DNA of 64,000 bases from Bradyrhizobium hereditatis (GTDB lineage Bacteria; Pseudomonadota; Alphaproteobacteria; Rhizobiales; Xanthobacteraceae), in assembly GCF_020329435.1 (NCBI RefSeq), contig NZ_JAGKJK010000001.1, positions 682,001 through 746,000 of the forward strand, written 5' to 3'. The position numbers and the translations under genes were made by a program. The notes below the pieces were generated by a model, which had not been told where the DNA came from, ran no database searches, and saw nothing but the letters and a program-made list of their open reading frames with translations. Positions 19,505-30,657 of this stretch are shown in pieces. The number at the start of each line of letters is the position of its first letter. Within the stretch, counting starts at the first letter, position 1.

Positions 19505-19594
19505 CGGCTTTCAATCATCGGCGCCTGATCCGGTTCTTTGCCGGCAATGCGCCGCCTAACGCGGCGCGTTCCTCGCGTGCCTGGAAATGCCGAT

Positions 19595-22576
<2,982 letters not shown>

Positions 22577-22658
22577 GCTCACGACCCCCGATAGAGCGTG
22601 GGGCGATTAGCGAAGCGTAAAACCGCCGCTCCTCTTTGTGATCAACCCCGCCGGCTTG

Positions 22659-22985
22659 CTACACCGTCCAATAATGCGGATGCGGGCGCGAGCGGTCGCC
22701 CCAGTCGAAGGCTTCTTCATCAAGTTCGGACGGGCCGGCGCGCAGGTCCTCCGCCGTCACGTCGGTCTGGAAGGCCTGACGTGCTGGGTCAAACCGAAGC
22801 GCGTCCCACCGGATCGGACAATGATGGTGGCTGCCGAGCAGCCCTCCGGTCTTGATCACGGCGTAGGCTACCGTTCCACTGGCCTTGTCGAGCATCAGGC
22901 GTTCGATGAAGCCGAGCTTTGTGCCGTCGCGACCGTAGACGCTTACATGCTCGACGCGATCACTGGGCACCAGGGTATGAGGCAT
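22659..22985 (-). CDS. PRC-barrel domain protein
   Basis: This 108-residue cytoplasmic protein has a PRC-barrel core (about 8-75: VYGRDGTKLGFIERLMLDKASG). That is the fold shared by RimM, photosynthetic reaction-centre H subunits and small stress-type proteins. Its C-terminal third is acidic, then ends in HPHYWTV. An excellent ribosome site (AGGGAGGT) precedes the ATG. Nothing in the context defines its partner; it stands alone between uvrA (convergent) and the propeller gene. Confidence 0.85.
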   Translation of the reverse strand: MPHTLVPSDRVEHVSVYGRDGTKLGFIERLMLDKASGTVAYAVIKTGGLLGSHHHCPIRWDALRFDPARQAFQTDVTAEDLRAGPSELDEEAFDWGDRSRPHPHYWTV

Positions 22986-23124
22986 GGTTGACCTCCCTGT
23001 CTTCTCTGTTCTCCCGGCATTCTAGCACAAACGAGGCGGCATGCGGGGCGTCCAGTCGCCGCGGCCCTACCGACAGCTCCTTGCTTGATGTTTTTTTGCA
23101 ATGCCGAATGCCCTTGCCACGCCT

Positions 23125-24057
23125 TTACCGCCGCAAAAACGTCCCGAACGCGCGCGGTCCGTCGCCGACCTTGATCTCTCCGGTCACCTTCAGCTCGGCC
23201 ACATCGATGATGCTGATCGAGTTGCTCTCCCAGTTCGCCACCACGATCTGCCTGCCGTCCGCCGTCGCCGCGATCCCCTCCGGATAGTCGCCGACACGGA
23301 TGCGCTTGACCGGCGCCAGGCTCGCGAGATCGAACACGCTGACGGTGCCCTCATACTGGTCGGCGACGAAGCCGCGGCCTTGCGCGAGCGCAACCGCATA
23401 GGGGCGCAAACCCGTCTTCACGCGCCCGATCTCTTTGTTATCGGCAATGTCGATCACGGAGACGTCGTTCGATCCGACATTGGCGGTGTAGGCGCGCCGT
23501 CCCTCTGCATCTATGGTGATGCCAAACGGCCGCGTCCCGACCTTGATCGTGGCCCGCCGCTCGCGCGTTGCGGTATCGATGACGGAGACACTGTCGGCAT
23601 CGCGGTCCGCCGAGAGCAAGAGCCGCCCGTCCGGTGTTACGGCAAGCCCCGACGGCGATGCGCCGACCGCGATATCGGCGATCACGCGCAGCTCTTTCGG
23701 ATCGATCACCCGCACCGCCGCGGCGTACCAGTCGGCGACATAGACCGCGGCGCCATCCGGCGCCACTGCAACGCCGAGCGGACCACCGCCGACGTTGACC
23801 TTGCCGACGACCTGGCGTGCGGCAGCATCGATCACGGTAAGCGCCTTGGCGTCGGGGCTCGTCACATAGGCGAAGCGTCCGTCCGGCGTGACGGCGACGC
23901 CTGCCGGCTTGCCGCCAATCGCGATGGTCGCCACCGGCCGCGATGTCGCGAGATCAACGACGGTGAGATTTTCGCTGAGCTGATTGGTGACGAACGCCTC
24001 CTCGGCGCTCGCTGCGCCGATGCTGGCGACGAGCGCCGCCAGAACAAGGCCCCGCAC
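23125..24057 (-). CDS. Periplasmic YVTN-type beta-propeller protein
   Basis: The 310-residue precursor has a signal peptide (MRGLVLAALVASIGAASA). About seven 40-residue repeats follow with the pattern 'VxVIDxAxxxxxxxIxVGxxPxGxAxxPDGxxxYVxN'. The length and repeat type match the propeller proteins linked to PQQ-dependent alcohol catabolism, although no PQQ dehydrogenase gene is in the window. The GTG at 24057 is chosen because it follows GGAAG and lies two bases past the stop of the upstream gene; a longer reading into that gene has no signal peptide at its front. The two genes are therefore translationally coupled. Confidence 0.85.
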   Translation of the reverse strand: MRGLVLAALVASIGAASAEEAFVTNQLSENLTVVDLATSRPVATIAIGGKPAGVAVTPDGRFAYVTSPDAKALTVIDAAARQVVGKVNVGGGPLGVAVAPDGAAVYVADWYAAAVRVIDPKELRVIADIAVGASPSGLAVTPDGRLLLSADRDADSVSVIDTATRERRATIKVGTRPFGITIDAEGRRAYTANVGSNDVSVIDIADNKEIGRVKTGLRPYAVALAQGRGFVADQYEGTVSVFDLASLAPVKRIRVGDYPEGIAATADGRQIVVANWESNSISIIDVAELKVTGEIKVGDGPRAFGTFLRR

Positions 24058-24059
24058 GA

Positions 24060-24602
24060 TCAGCTTCCGCTTTCGACCTTCTTCTTCAGCGCCTCGAGGC
24101 CCGCGCGATAAAGCCCACTCACCGCCTTCACGGCAGCCTCGTCGTTCAGCTCCGGCGGCGGATCGTTGTTGGGAAAACCGCGATAGAACGCACCGGCCCA
24201 CTCCAGGCTGCTCCCCTTGCCGTCAGCGCTGGGCGTGACCGTCAGGGTGGACGAATAGTTGGTGACCGGCAGCACCTTCACGTCCACGGCGGTGATCCGA
24301 TACGAATAGGTCATCTTCTCGGCGTCGTATTTATAGAGCTCCTCGTCAACCGTCGCGCCGGTCGCCAGCGTCAACCGCCGCGTGGCCTCGATCGCGTTGC
24401 CCTTGTCGCCTTCCGTCTTGCTGACCGGCGGCAACCAGCTCAGGTCCTGAAAATTGCCGATCACAGCCCACACCTTCGCCGGCGGCGCGTTGATCTCGAT
24501 CGATTCCCGCACCTTCTGGCGGGTCGGTCCATGCGCCCAGGCTGCCCCCACTACGGCCATGGCCGCTAGCACGGCCGCAGCTTTCGCGATCGTTGCTCTC
24601 AT
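24060..24602 (-). CDS. Secreted SRPBCC (MxaD-like) protein
   Basis: The 180-residue precursor has a signal peptide ending in AAWAH. It is followed by an SRPBCC/START-type fold: VRESIEINAPPAKVWAVIG opening strand-helix, WLPPV, then a long C-terminal helix. This is the pattern of MxaD-like proteins of methylotrophs, which are periplasmic helpers of PQQ methanol dehydrogenase. The ATG at 24602 has GGGGAA just upstream. Its stop lies two bases before the propeller start. The pair could assist periplasmic alcohol oxidation, but no dehydrogenase is adjacent, so this stays inference. Confidence 0.82.
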   Translation of the reverse strand: MRATIAKAAAVLAAMAVVGAAWAHGPTRQKVRESIEINAPPAKVWAVIGNFQDLSWLPPVSKTEGDKGNAIEATRRLTLATGATVDEELYKYDAEKMTYSYRITAVDVKVLPVTNYSSTLTVTPSADGKGSSLEWAGAFYRGFPNNDPPPELNDEAAVKAVSGLYRAGLEALKKKVESGS

Positions 24603-24747
24603 GCGTTTCCCCATTGTCTTGCCCGCCGGCGCGGGCTGCGGTTATCCATGCGCATTCTCGCAGCAATCAAGGCCGGTTCGTGGCATCGGCCAGAAGCGAG
24701 CCTGTTTCGAAACCGCTGGTACGGCAGGTTAATACCATGTTCCGTCC

Positions 24748-25521
24748 TCACTCTGCGATTGCCGCGTCCACAAATCCCTTCGGGTCCTCGCAAAACTCCC
24801 GCATGAGCTTGTAGTGGTCGGTGTCCTTCACCGTCACCGGCTCCAGCCCGTACTTCGTCAGCCGCAGCAGCGTGGCGTTCGGGTAGGCCATCAGCATCGG
24901 TGAGTGCGTCGCCATGATGACCTGGCAATGGCCGATATTTTCCATCCGCCGCATCAGCTTCAGGAATTCGATCTGGCGCGAGGGCGACAGCGCCGATTCC
25001 GGTTCGTCGAAGATAAAGATGCCCTGCTTCTGGCAGCGCTCGTTGAAGAAGCGCAAAAAGCCTTCTCCGTGCGAGTGCGAGAGGAAGTCCGGTGGTGGCG
25101 GCCTGAACGGGTCGTTCAGCGCCGCCTTGTCCAGATATCTGGCAACCGAGAAGAAGCTCTCCGCGCGAAAGAACCATCCGTTCGTGATCCTGGGCAGCCA
25201 GCTCGCGCGCAGTGCCGACGAGAGGCTGCCGCCCATTTTCTCCACCGCCTCCGAATGGTCGACCGGCATATAGCCCTTGCCGCCGCCCGCTTCGTCATAA
25301 CCCGCAAGCGCGGCAATGCCTTCCAGCAGCGTCGATTTGCCCGTGCCGTTCTCACCGACGATGATGGTGATGGCGCGGTCAAAGCTGAGGTCGAAATCGT
25401 CGCGCAGCAACGGCAGGCAGAACGGATAGGCCTCGCGATCGGTGATACGTGAAGGTTCGAGCCAGACGCGTTTGAGATAAGGCGCAGGCAGGTTGATCGG
25501 CCGATTACGTTTCAGAGCCAT
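24748..25521 (-). CDS. Small AAA/ABC-type ATPase (COG3910-like), copy 1
   Basis: The 257-residue soluble ATPase has Walker A GENGTGKST (56-64), an ABC-like SHGEGF signature, Walker B IFIFDEPES with a catalytic glutamate, and a switch histidine in MATHSP. It lacks membrane or DNA-binding domains. It resembles free-standing Rad50/OLD-like predicted ATPases whose role is unknown. The second copy lies 19 bp upstream on the same strand and is almost the same protein, so this is a recent tandem duplication. Copy 1 has extra residues at 140-150 (NDPFRPPPPDF) that copy 2 lacks. Confidence 0.88.
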   Translation of the reverse strand: MALKRNRPINLPAPYLKRVWLEPSRITDREAYPFCLPLLRDDFDLSFDRAITIIVGENGTGKSTLLEGIAALAGYDEAGGGKGYMPVDHSEAVEKMGGSLSSALRASWLPRITNGWFFRAESFFSVARYLDKAALNDPFRPPPPDFLSHSHGEGFLRFFNERCQKQGIFIFDEPESALSPSRQIEFLKLMRRMENIGHCQVIMATHSPMLMAYPNATLLRLTKYGLEPVTVKDTDHYKLMREFCEDPKGFVDAAIAE

Positions 25522-25540
25522 GTTCGCTTCCCGCCGGGCC

Positions 25541-26299
25541 TTAATCCACTATTCCGGCTTCTACGAACCCGTGCGGATCCTCGCAAAACTCTCGCATGAC
25601 CTTATAGTGGTCGGTGTCCTTCACCGTCACCGGCTCCAGCCCGTATTTCGTCAGCCGCAGCAGGGTCGCATTCGGATAGGCCATCAGCATCGGTGAGTGG
25701 GTGGCCATGATGATCTGACAGTGGCCGATATTCTCCATCCGGCGCATCAGCTTCAGGAACTCGATCTGGCGCCCAGGCGACAGCGCCGATTCTGGTTCAT
25801 CGAAGATGAAGACCCCTTGGCGCTGGCAGCGCTCCTCGAAGAAGCGCAGAAAGCCCTCGCCATGCGAATGCGAGAGGAAATCGGCATAGAGGCTGCCGAC
25901 GGCGTCGAGGTAGCGCGCGACCGAAAAGAAGCTCTCGGCCCGAAAGAACCAACCACCGCCGACAATCTTCGGCAGCCAGCTCGCGCGAAGCGCATGCGAA
26001 AGCTGCCCGCCCATCTTCTCCAGTGCATCGGAATGGTCGACCGGCATATAGCCCTTGGCGCCGCCGGCTTCATCAAATCCCGCGAGCGCGGCGATACCTT
26101 CCAGCAACGTCGATTTTCCGGTGCCGTTCTCGCCGACGATGATGGTGATGGCACGGTCGAAGCGCAGTGAAAATTCGTCGTGCAGGAACGGCAGGCAGAA
26201 CGGATAGGCCTCGCGGTCGGCGATCCGCGAAGGTTCAAGCCAGATCCGTTTGAGGTATGGCGCTGGCAGGTTGATCGGCTTGTTGCGTCTGGAAGCCAT
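25541..26299 (-). CDS. Small AAA/ABC-type ATPase (COG3910-like), copy 2
   Basis: The 252-residue paralogue of the next gene has the same Walker A (56-64), SHGEGF, Walker B FIFDEPES and MATHSP. Long stretches, for example around PNATLLRLTKYGLEPVTVKD, are the same in both. The two differ mainly in the middle (about 105-150). Both copies keep all ATPase motifs, so neither looks decayed. Side-by-side copies could work as a heterodimer, since ABC-like ATPases pair head to tail. It is the first gene of the pair and is divergent from a WYL-like gene 78 bp away. Confidence 0.88.
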   Translation of the reverse strand: MASRRNKPINLPAPYLKRIWLEPSRIADREAYPFCLPFLHDEFSLRFDRAITIIVGENGTGKSTLLEGIAALAGFDEAGGAKGYMPVDHSDALEKMGGQLSHALRASWLPKIVGGGWFFRAESFFSVARYLDAVGSLYADFLSHSHGEGFLRFFEERCQRQGVFIFDEPESALSPGRQIEFLKLMRRMENIGHCQIIMATHSPMLMAYPNATLLRLTKYGLEPVTVKDTDHYKVMREFCEDPHGFVEAGIVD

Positions 26300-26377
26300 T
26301 GGGTTTGGGTTTCAAGGAAACAAAGTCGTTCGTTATGGTTATACAGGGAATACCATACAATCCTAGATGGCACCCCC

Positions 26378-26701
26378 ATGCCGAGTAGCACCTATATCTT
26401 CTTGCGCAACGCCATCCTTAGCGCGCAGCAGGTCGTCTGCTTTTATGATGGCCGTCGCCGCGAAGTCTGTCCACACATCATCGGCACCAACAGGAACGGC
26501 GAAGAGGTCGTGCTGGCCTGGCAGTTCGCTGGCGAGAGCTCGGGCCCGTTGCCGCAATGGCGCTGCCTGAAGCTGGCGGGCGTTACCAAGGTACATACGC
26601 GCGAGGGCTGCTGGCACGAGGGCCACTCGCACCGCACGACGCAGACCTGCGTCAGCAATATCGATCTCGACATCAACGTTCATGTTCGGAAGCGGCGGTG
26701 A
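26378..26701 (+). CDS. Small protein resembling a free-standing WYL-like domain
   Basis: The 107-residue protein has an initial 'LRNAILSAQQVVCFYDGRR' helix-strand segment. PHIIG, WQFAG, then WRCLKLAGV follow. By eye this resembles the small SH3-like WYL core without its usual winged helix. WYL domains sense nucleic-acid or nucleotide ligands in regulators. The ending is His/Cys-rich (GCWHEGHSHRTTQTC), which could bind metal. The ATG at 26378 lacks a good ribosome site. It is divergent from the ATPase pair. Family assignment is tentative. Confidence 0.5.
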   Translation: MPSSTYIFLRNAILSAQQVVCFYDGRRREVCPHIIGTNRNGEEVVLAWQFAGESSGPLPQWRCLKLAGVTKVHTREGCWHEGHSHRTTQTCVSNIDLDINVHVRKRR

Positions 26702-26706
26702 CGTGC

Positions 26707-26787
26707 CGTCATTGCGAGCGTAGCGAAGCAATCCATTGTCACCTCATGCGCGGAAAGATGGATTGCTTCGCTGCGCTCGCAATGACG
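26707..26787. repeat. Palindromic repeat, 'GAGCG-AGCGAAGCAATCCA' type, copy 1
   Basis: CGTCATTGCGAGCG at the left pairs with CGCTCGCAATGACG at the right, and AGCGAAGCAATCCAT with ATGGATTGCTTCGCT, forming a long stem with a variable centre. Other copies lie at 39249, 60306 and 61609. Confidence 0.9.
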
Positions 26788-27156
26788 TGGATGGGTCGCA
26801 TCGTGCTGAATACTCGCATGCACGATACAACCAAACCTGATCCAACAAACACGATCGTCTCATCTCTCGCGCATTTCGAGAACGCAGTCTCCACCACACG
26901 TCGCCGCACCGCTGTCGAAATAGCAACCTGCCCGCGCCAATGCGCGGACGCGCTTCGGTCCAATTTTTGCCGGCATAGATGTCGTATGGTTAATCCTGCG
27001 AACGACGTTCACACATCCGCACAAACGTCGATTGCAGACGACTCTTTGGGGCGCGTTCGCGCCCACTTCCAGAACGTTACGTCACCATGCCGGTGCAATC
27101 GGTCCGTGATGGGCCTGCAGGGGGTTATGCGAGTGTTCAACTACAGGGGACAAATT
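26788..27156. other. Gap before the third barrel gene, no gene recognised
   Basis: These 369 bases include an AT-richer stretch with the promoter region of the third barrel gene. They do not contain the 37-bp block of the other two barrels. One frame stays open, but nothing in it resembles a protein. Confidence 0.5.
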
Positions 27157-27810
27157 ATGAAACGACTACTTCTAGCTGGTGTGGCCCTTTCGGTCGCGAC
27201 TGCGGCCTCGGCCGCCGACCTTCGGGCGCGGCCCTACCCCAAGGCCCCGCCGGCGGCGGTGGTTGCAGCGTACAATTGGTCCGGCTTCTACATCGGCGCG
27301 ATGGGCGGCTATGGCTGGGAGAGCGAAGCAGGAAGCGGCGGCTTCGGCGGCGGCACCATCGGCTACAACTGGCAATTCCCGGGCAGCCAGTTCGTCTTCG
27401 GTATCGAAGTCGATGCCGCCGGCGCCAGCATCAAGGACAGCGTCACCGAGGATCTCGGTGGACTTCTGGTCACGACGGAAACCAAGATCAACTCATTCGG
27501 CAGCGTGACCGGCCGCGCCGGCTTTGCACTGGATGCGGCCCTCCTCTACGCCAAGGGCGGCTATGCCTGGGCCAACAACAAGGCCTCGATTTCGGCGCTC
27601 GGCACGACGTTCTCGGACAGCCAGTCGCACTCGGGCTACACCATCGGCGGCGGCCTCGAATATTTGTTCGCTCCGAACTGGTCGGCCAAGGGCGAATACA
27701 TGTTCACCAGCCTGGGCAGCGAGACCTACAATCTGGGCGGCTTCCCGCTGGATTCCGGCACCATCGACTTCCACACCATCAAGGTTGGCGTGAACTATCA
27801 CTTCAGGTGA
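27157..27810 (+). CDS. Omp25/31-family outer-membrane beta-barrel protein (third paralogue)
   Basis: The 217-residue precursor has a signal peptide ending in AASAADL, followed by RARPYPKAP and YNWSGFYIGAMGGYG. Barrel strands follow, ending VGVNYHFR with the aromatic residue near the C-terminus that BAM recognises. It is shorter than the tandem pair at 17.6-19.3 kb and more distant from them, so it is an older paralogue. AGGGGA precedes the ATG by six bases. Its upstream region lacks the block shared by the other two, so regulation probably differs. It is convergent with the PPC-domain gene. Confidence 0.9.
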   Translation: MKRLLLAGVALSVATAASAADLRARPYPKAPPAAVVAAYNWSGFYIGAMGGYGWESEAGSGGFGGGTIGYNWQFPGSQFVFGIEVDAAGASIKDSVTEDLGGLLVTTETKINSFGSVTGRAGFALDAALLYAKGGYAWANNKASISALGTTFSDSQSHSGYTIGGGLEYLFAPNWSAKGEYMFTSLGSETYNLGGFPLDSGTIDFHTIKVGVNYHFR

Positions 27811-27852
27811 GACACGCTGGGACCCGCAGGGGCTCGCCCTATTCGACAAACT

Positions 27853-27954
27853 GTGGTCACCCGCGAAAGCGGGTGACCACGTATTCCAGAAGCGCCTGTG
27901 ATTGAATCGATAGGCCGCGGCGTACTGGGTGCCCCGCCTTCGCGGGGCACGACA
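27853..27954. repeat. Two-hairpin palindromic repeat, 'CCCGCGAAAGCGGG' type, copy 1
   Basis: The left hairpin GTGGTCACCCGCGAAAGCGGGTGACCAC and the right one GTGCCCCGCCTTCGCGGGGCAC enclose a spacer with GGCGTACTGG. Related copies lie at 50577 and 60409. It fills the gap between convergent genes. Confidence 0.85.
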
Positions 27955-27973
27955 ATGCGTCGCGAGAAGCCAG

Positions 27974-28831
27974 TCACAACACCTCCAGCACCAGCTCCAT
28001 CGTCATCAGCACCGGATTGTCGCCGCGCATCAGACGGCCCTCGGCGATACCGCCGAGATAATCGACAAGCGCGACATCGATCTCCGCATGCAACATGCCG
28101 TCAGCGCCGGGGGCGATCAGGCCGTCCCTGATCGCAAGCTCGGTCGCGAACGGCACGACGGTTCGGCCATCAGTGAAATGAGCGCCAATGGTGGAGCCGA
28201 CGCCGCCGTGAATGCGTGCGCGCAGGATTCCATGTTGCCGGCAGAACGTCTCCAGCGCCGCAGCAAAATCCTGATTCGGCCGCAGCCGCATTGCAAAGGC
28301 GCGGCTGTCGGCCTTCACGTCGGTGCCGATACGCGCGACCGGGCCGAACAATTTGAAATTGGTCTCAGGATCGGGCGCCGCCGTAAACATCGCGCCGTCA
28401 ATGCCGAACGCTTCCACCGCAAACGATTCGGCGACGATGCTCTCCTCGGGCAGGATATGGCCACCGTGCAGATGGCCGTCGCTCTCGATCCACAGCCCAT
28501 GGCAATGAAAGAATGGTGCGCCGTCGCGCTCACCGAGCGTCATCGCACCACACTTCAGCCGCGTGATGCCTGCCGGTCGAAAAGTATCGCTATAGAACGC
28601 CGCGTTCGCGCCCGTCTTCGACAGCGCCGGCATCACATAGGCAAAGGGCCCGAGCGCCCCTCCTCGCATGCTCAGCACGCCGCCGGAAAATCCGGCTTCG
28701 GCAAATCCGCGGCGTGCGGCGTCCAAGAGCGGCAGACCCGACTGCAGCGTGAATGAAAACGCGCGTCCCCGCGCCTCGACCCATTGGATGCGTTCGGGCG
28801 CGGGCGGCCCGGGCTGCGCGACGCTGCGCAT
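27974..28831 (-). CDS. Tandem PPC/DUF296-domain protein
   Basis: The 285-residue protein seems to hold two PPC (DUF296) domains. The first (about 15-150) has the histidine cluster typical of metal-binding PPC proteins (PFFHCHGLW, then HLHGGHI). The second (about 165-285) is less conserved but repeats the pattern (RARIHGGVGS). Single PPC domains occur in plant AT-hook factors and bacterial trimers of unknown role. It starts 4 bp after the stop of an acyl-CoA synthetase, so the two are co-translated. A metal-dependent role in the same acyl or aromatic acid route is possible but unproven. Confidence 0.75.
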   Translation of the reverse strand: MRSVAQPGPPAPERIQWVEARGRAFSFTLQSGLPLLDAARRGFAEAGFSGGVLSMRGGALGPFAYVMPALSKTGANAAFYSDTFRPAGITRLKCGAMTLGERDGAPFFHCHGLWIESDGHLHGGHILPEESIVAESFAVEAFGIDGAMFTAAPDPETNFKLFGPVARIGTDVKADSRAFAMRLRPNQDFAAALETFCRQHGILRARIHGGVGSTIGAHFTDGRTVVPFATELAIRDGLIAPGADGMLHAEIDVALVDYLGGIAEGRLMRGDNPVLMTMELVLEVL

Positions 28832-28835
28832 CGGC

Positions 28836-30473
28836 TCAGCTACCAGTTTTGGAAATGAGCTCAAGCAGCCCTCGCGCTTCCAGTTCGTCGCGGACCAGCC
28901 GCTTCGGAATCTTGCCATAGCCGGACTTCGGCAGCGCCTCCCAGAAGAAGAAGCGCTTCGGCATCTTGTAACGCGGCACCTTCGGCGCCAGGAACGCGGC
29001 CAGCTCGGCCTCGCTCACAGGGCCTGCGCCCTCGCGCGCGACGCAGACGGCAACGCCGACCTCGCCCCAGAATGGGTCGGGCACACCGAGCACGGCGACC
29101 TCGCCGATCGCGGGATGGGTGAGAATTTTCTCCTCGACCTCGCGAGGATGGATGTTGGAGCCGCCGGAGATGTACATGTCGGAGGCACGGCCGGTGATGT
29201 AGACGAAACCCTCCTCGTCCATATGGCCGAGATCGCCGGTCCGAAACCAGCCGTCGCGAAACGCCTTCGCGTTGGCTTCCGGGTTATCGTAGTAGCCGGC
29301 GAACACGGCAGGTCCGATCACGCAGATCTCGCCGGTCTCAAATGGCTTGAGCTCGCGCCCGTCGTCACCCTGGATCGACACCTGCATGCCGGTGCGCTCA
29401 AAGCCGCAGGTGCCGATGCGCGCCTGCGGACCGTCCTCGGCATCGTGCAGAATGGCCGGCATCACCGTGATATTGCCGGTGACCTCGCCTAGCCCGAAAT
29501 ACTGCACCAGCACCTTGCCGAGCTTGCCCAGTGCGGCCTTCTGGTCCTCGCGGTACATCGGCGCGCCGGCGTAGATCACGAAGCGCAGAGAGGAATGGTC
29601 GTATTGATCGACCGCGGGATGCTCGACCATCATCTTCAGGATGGTCGGCACGGTGAAAAGATTGCTGACGCGATGCGTTTCGATCAACCGGAAGGCCTCG
29701 GCGATATCGAACTTCTCCGTCGGCAGTAGGATGGTCGGCACACCGCGCGCGGCCTGCACGAGCTGGTGCACGCCGGCGCCATGCGAGAGCGGCGCAACCA
29801 CCAGCGAGGCATCCGTCTCGGTCGTGCCGGGCATCAGGTCGGCGAGGTGGTTGGTGACGACGAAAGCCATCTGGCCATGGGTCAGCACCGCCGCCTTGGA
29901 GCGACCGGTGGTGCCGGAGGTGAAGAAGAACCAGCAGGGATCGTCGTAATCGACCGCCGCATTCTCGACACGTGCGCCGGCCTGCGCGGCGATCACCTCG
30001 CTCACCGCCCCCTCGCCAAGGGTGCCCTCGCCGATCCGCCAGATGAATTCGAGCGCGGGATTGGCCGCCGCCGTGGCATGGTCCGGGAAATCGCCATGGC
30101 ACAAAAAAGCCTTGGCGCCGGAGGCGCTGGCGAGATAGGCGACCTCGTCCGGCATCAAACGGAAGTTGGTCGGCACCCAGACCGCGCCGAGCCGGAAGGC
30201 CGCGAACATCGACCAGAACATCTCGTCGCAATTTTTCGAATGAACCAGGATGCGATCGCCCTTCACTACTCCACGCGCAGCAAGGCCGGCTGCCAGCGCC
30301 GACACGGCAGCATCGATCTCACGCCAGGTCCAGGATTTGTCGCCCCAGATGAAGCCAACGCGGTCGCCATGGCGGCGGGCATTCTGGGTCAGCATATGCG
30401 CCAGGTTCATCACCCGGCGCGACATCCGCGCCAGGCCGCCGCGCGGAACGGGAATAGTCACGGTTTCAGTCAC
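28836..30473 (-). CDS. AMP-dependent acyl-CoA synthetase (ANL superfamily)
   Basis: This 545-residue enzyme activates a carboxylic acid with ATP and joins it to CoA. The P-loop-like motif reads FTSGTTGRSKAAVLTHG, the A5 region YFGLGEVTG, the A7/A8 block GWFRTGDLGHMDEEG, and the A10 catalytic lysine lies in SGYGKIPKR. The substrate cannot be read from the sequence; long-chain or aromatic acids are both possible. The start is GTG at 30473 with no clear ribosome site, and an internal start at MSRRVMNLAH is plausible. Coupling to a double-PPC protein is the informative context. Confidence 0.92.
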   Translation of the reverse strand: MTETVTIPVPRGGLARMSRRVMNLAHMLTQNARRHGDRVGFIWGDKSWTWREIDAAVSALAAGLAARGVVKGDRILVHSKNCDEMFWSMFAAFRLGAVWVPTNFRLMPDEVAYLASASGAKAFLCHGDFPDHATAAANPALEFIWRIGEGTLGEGAVSEVIAAQAGARVENAAVDYDDPCWFFFTSGTTGRSKAAVLTHGQMAFVVTNHLADLMPGTTETDASLVVAPLSHGAGVHQLVQAARGVPTILLPTEKFDIAEAFRLIETHRVSNLFTVPTILKMMVEHPAVDQYDHSSLRFVIYAGAPMYREDQKAALGKLGKVLVQYFGLGEVTGNITVMPAILHDAEDGPQARIGTCGFERTGMQVSIQGDDGRELKPFETGEICVIGPAVFAGYYDNPEANAKAFRDGWFRTGDLGHMDEEGFVYITGRASDMYISGGSNIHPREVEEKILTHPAIGEVAVLGVPDPFWGEVGVAVCVAREGAGPVSEAELAAFLAPKVPRYKMPKRFFFWEALPKSGYGKIPKRLVRDELEARGLLELISKTGS

Positions 30474-30657
30474 GGGAAGCCAACCATCACACTTGGAAAA
30501 CAGACATCGAACAACGATAGCAGAAAGCGCCGCGCCTGCTCAAATCTGCCACCCGGCGTGCACGCCGTGATAGTCTCGCAGCCGGCGTGCAGGTCCAGCA
30601 CGATTTAACCCGCCAATCCCATAAGCCCCCGCGCAAAAGCGATTCAAAGGAGGCAAA

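Noticed and set aside
26707-26787. Palindrome considered as a CRISPR unit or IS end
   Set aside because: Copies are dispersed, not arrayed, and no transposase is near; it is treated as a dispersed palindromic repeat.
26557-27156. N-terminal extension of the third barrel frame
   Set aside because: It crosses a palindromic repeat and lacks any protein pattern; the signal peptide and ribosome site fix the start at 27157.
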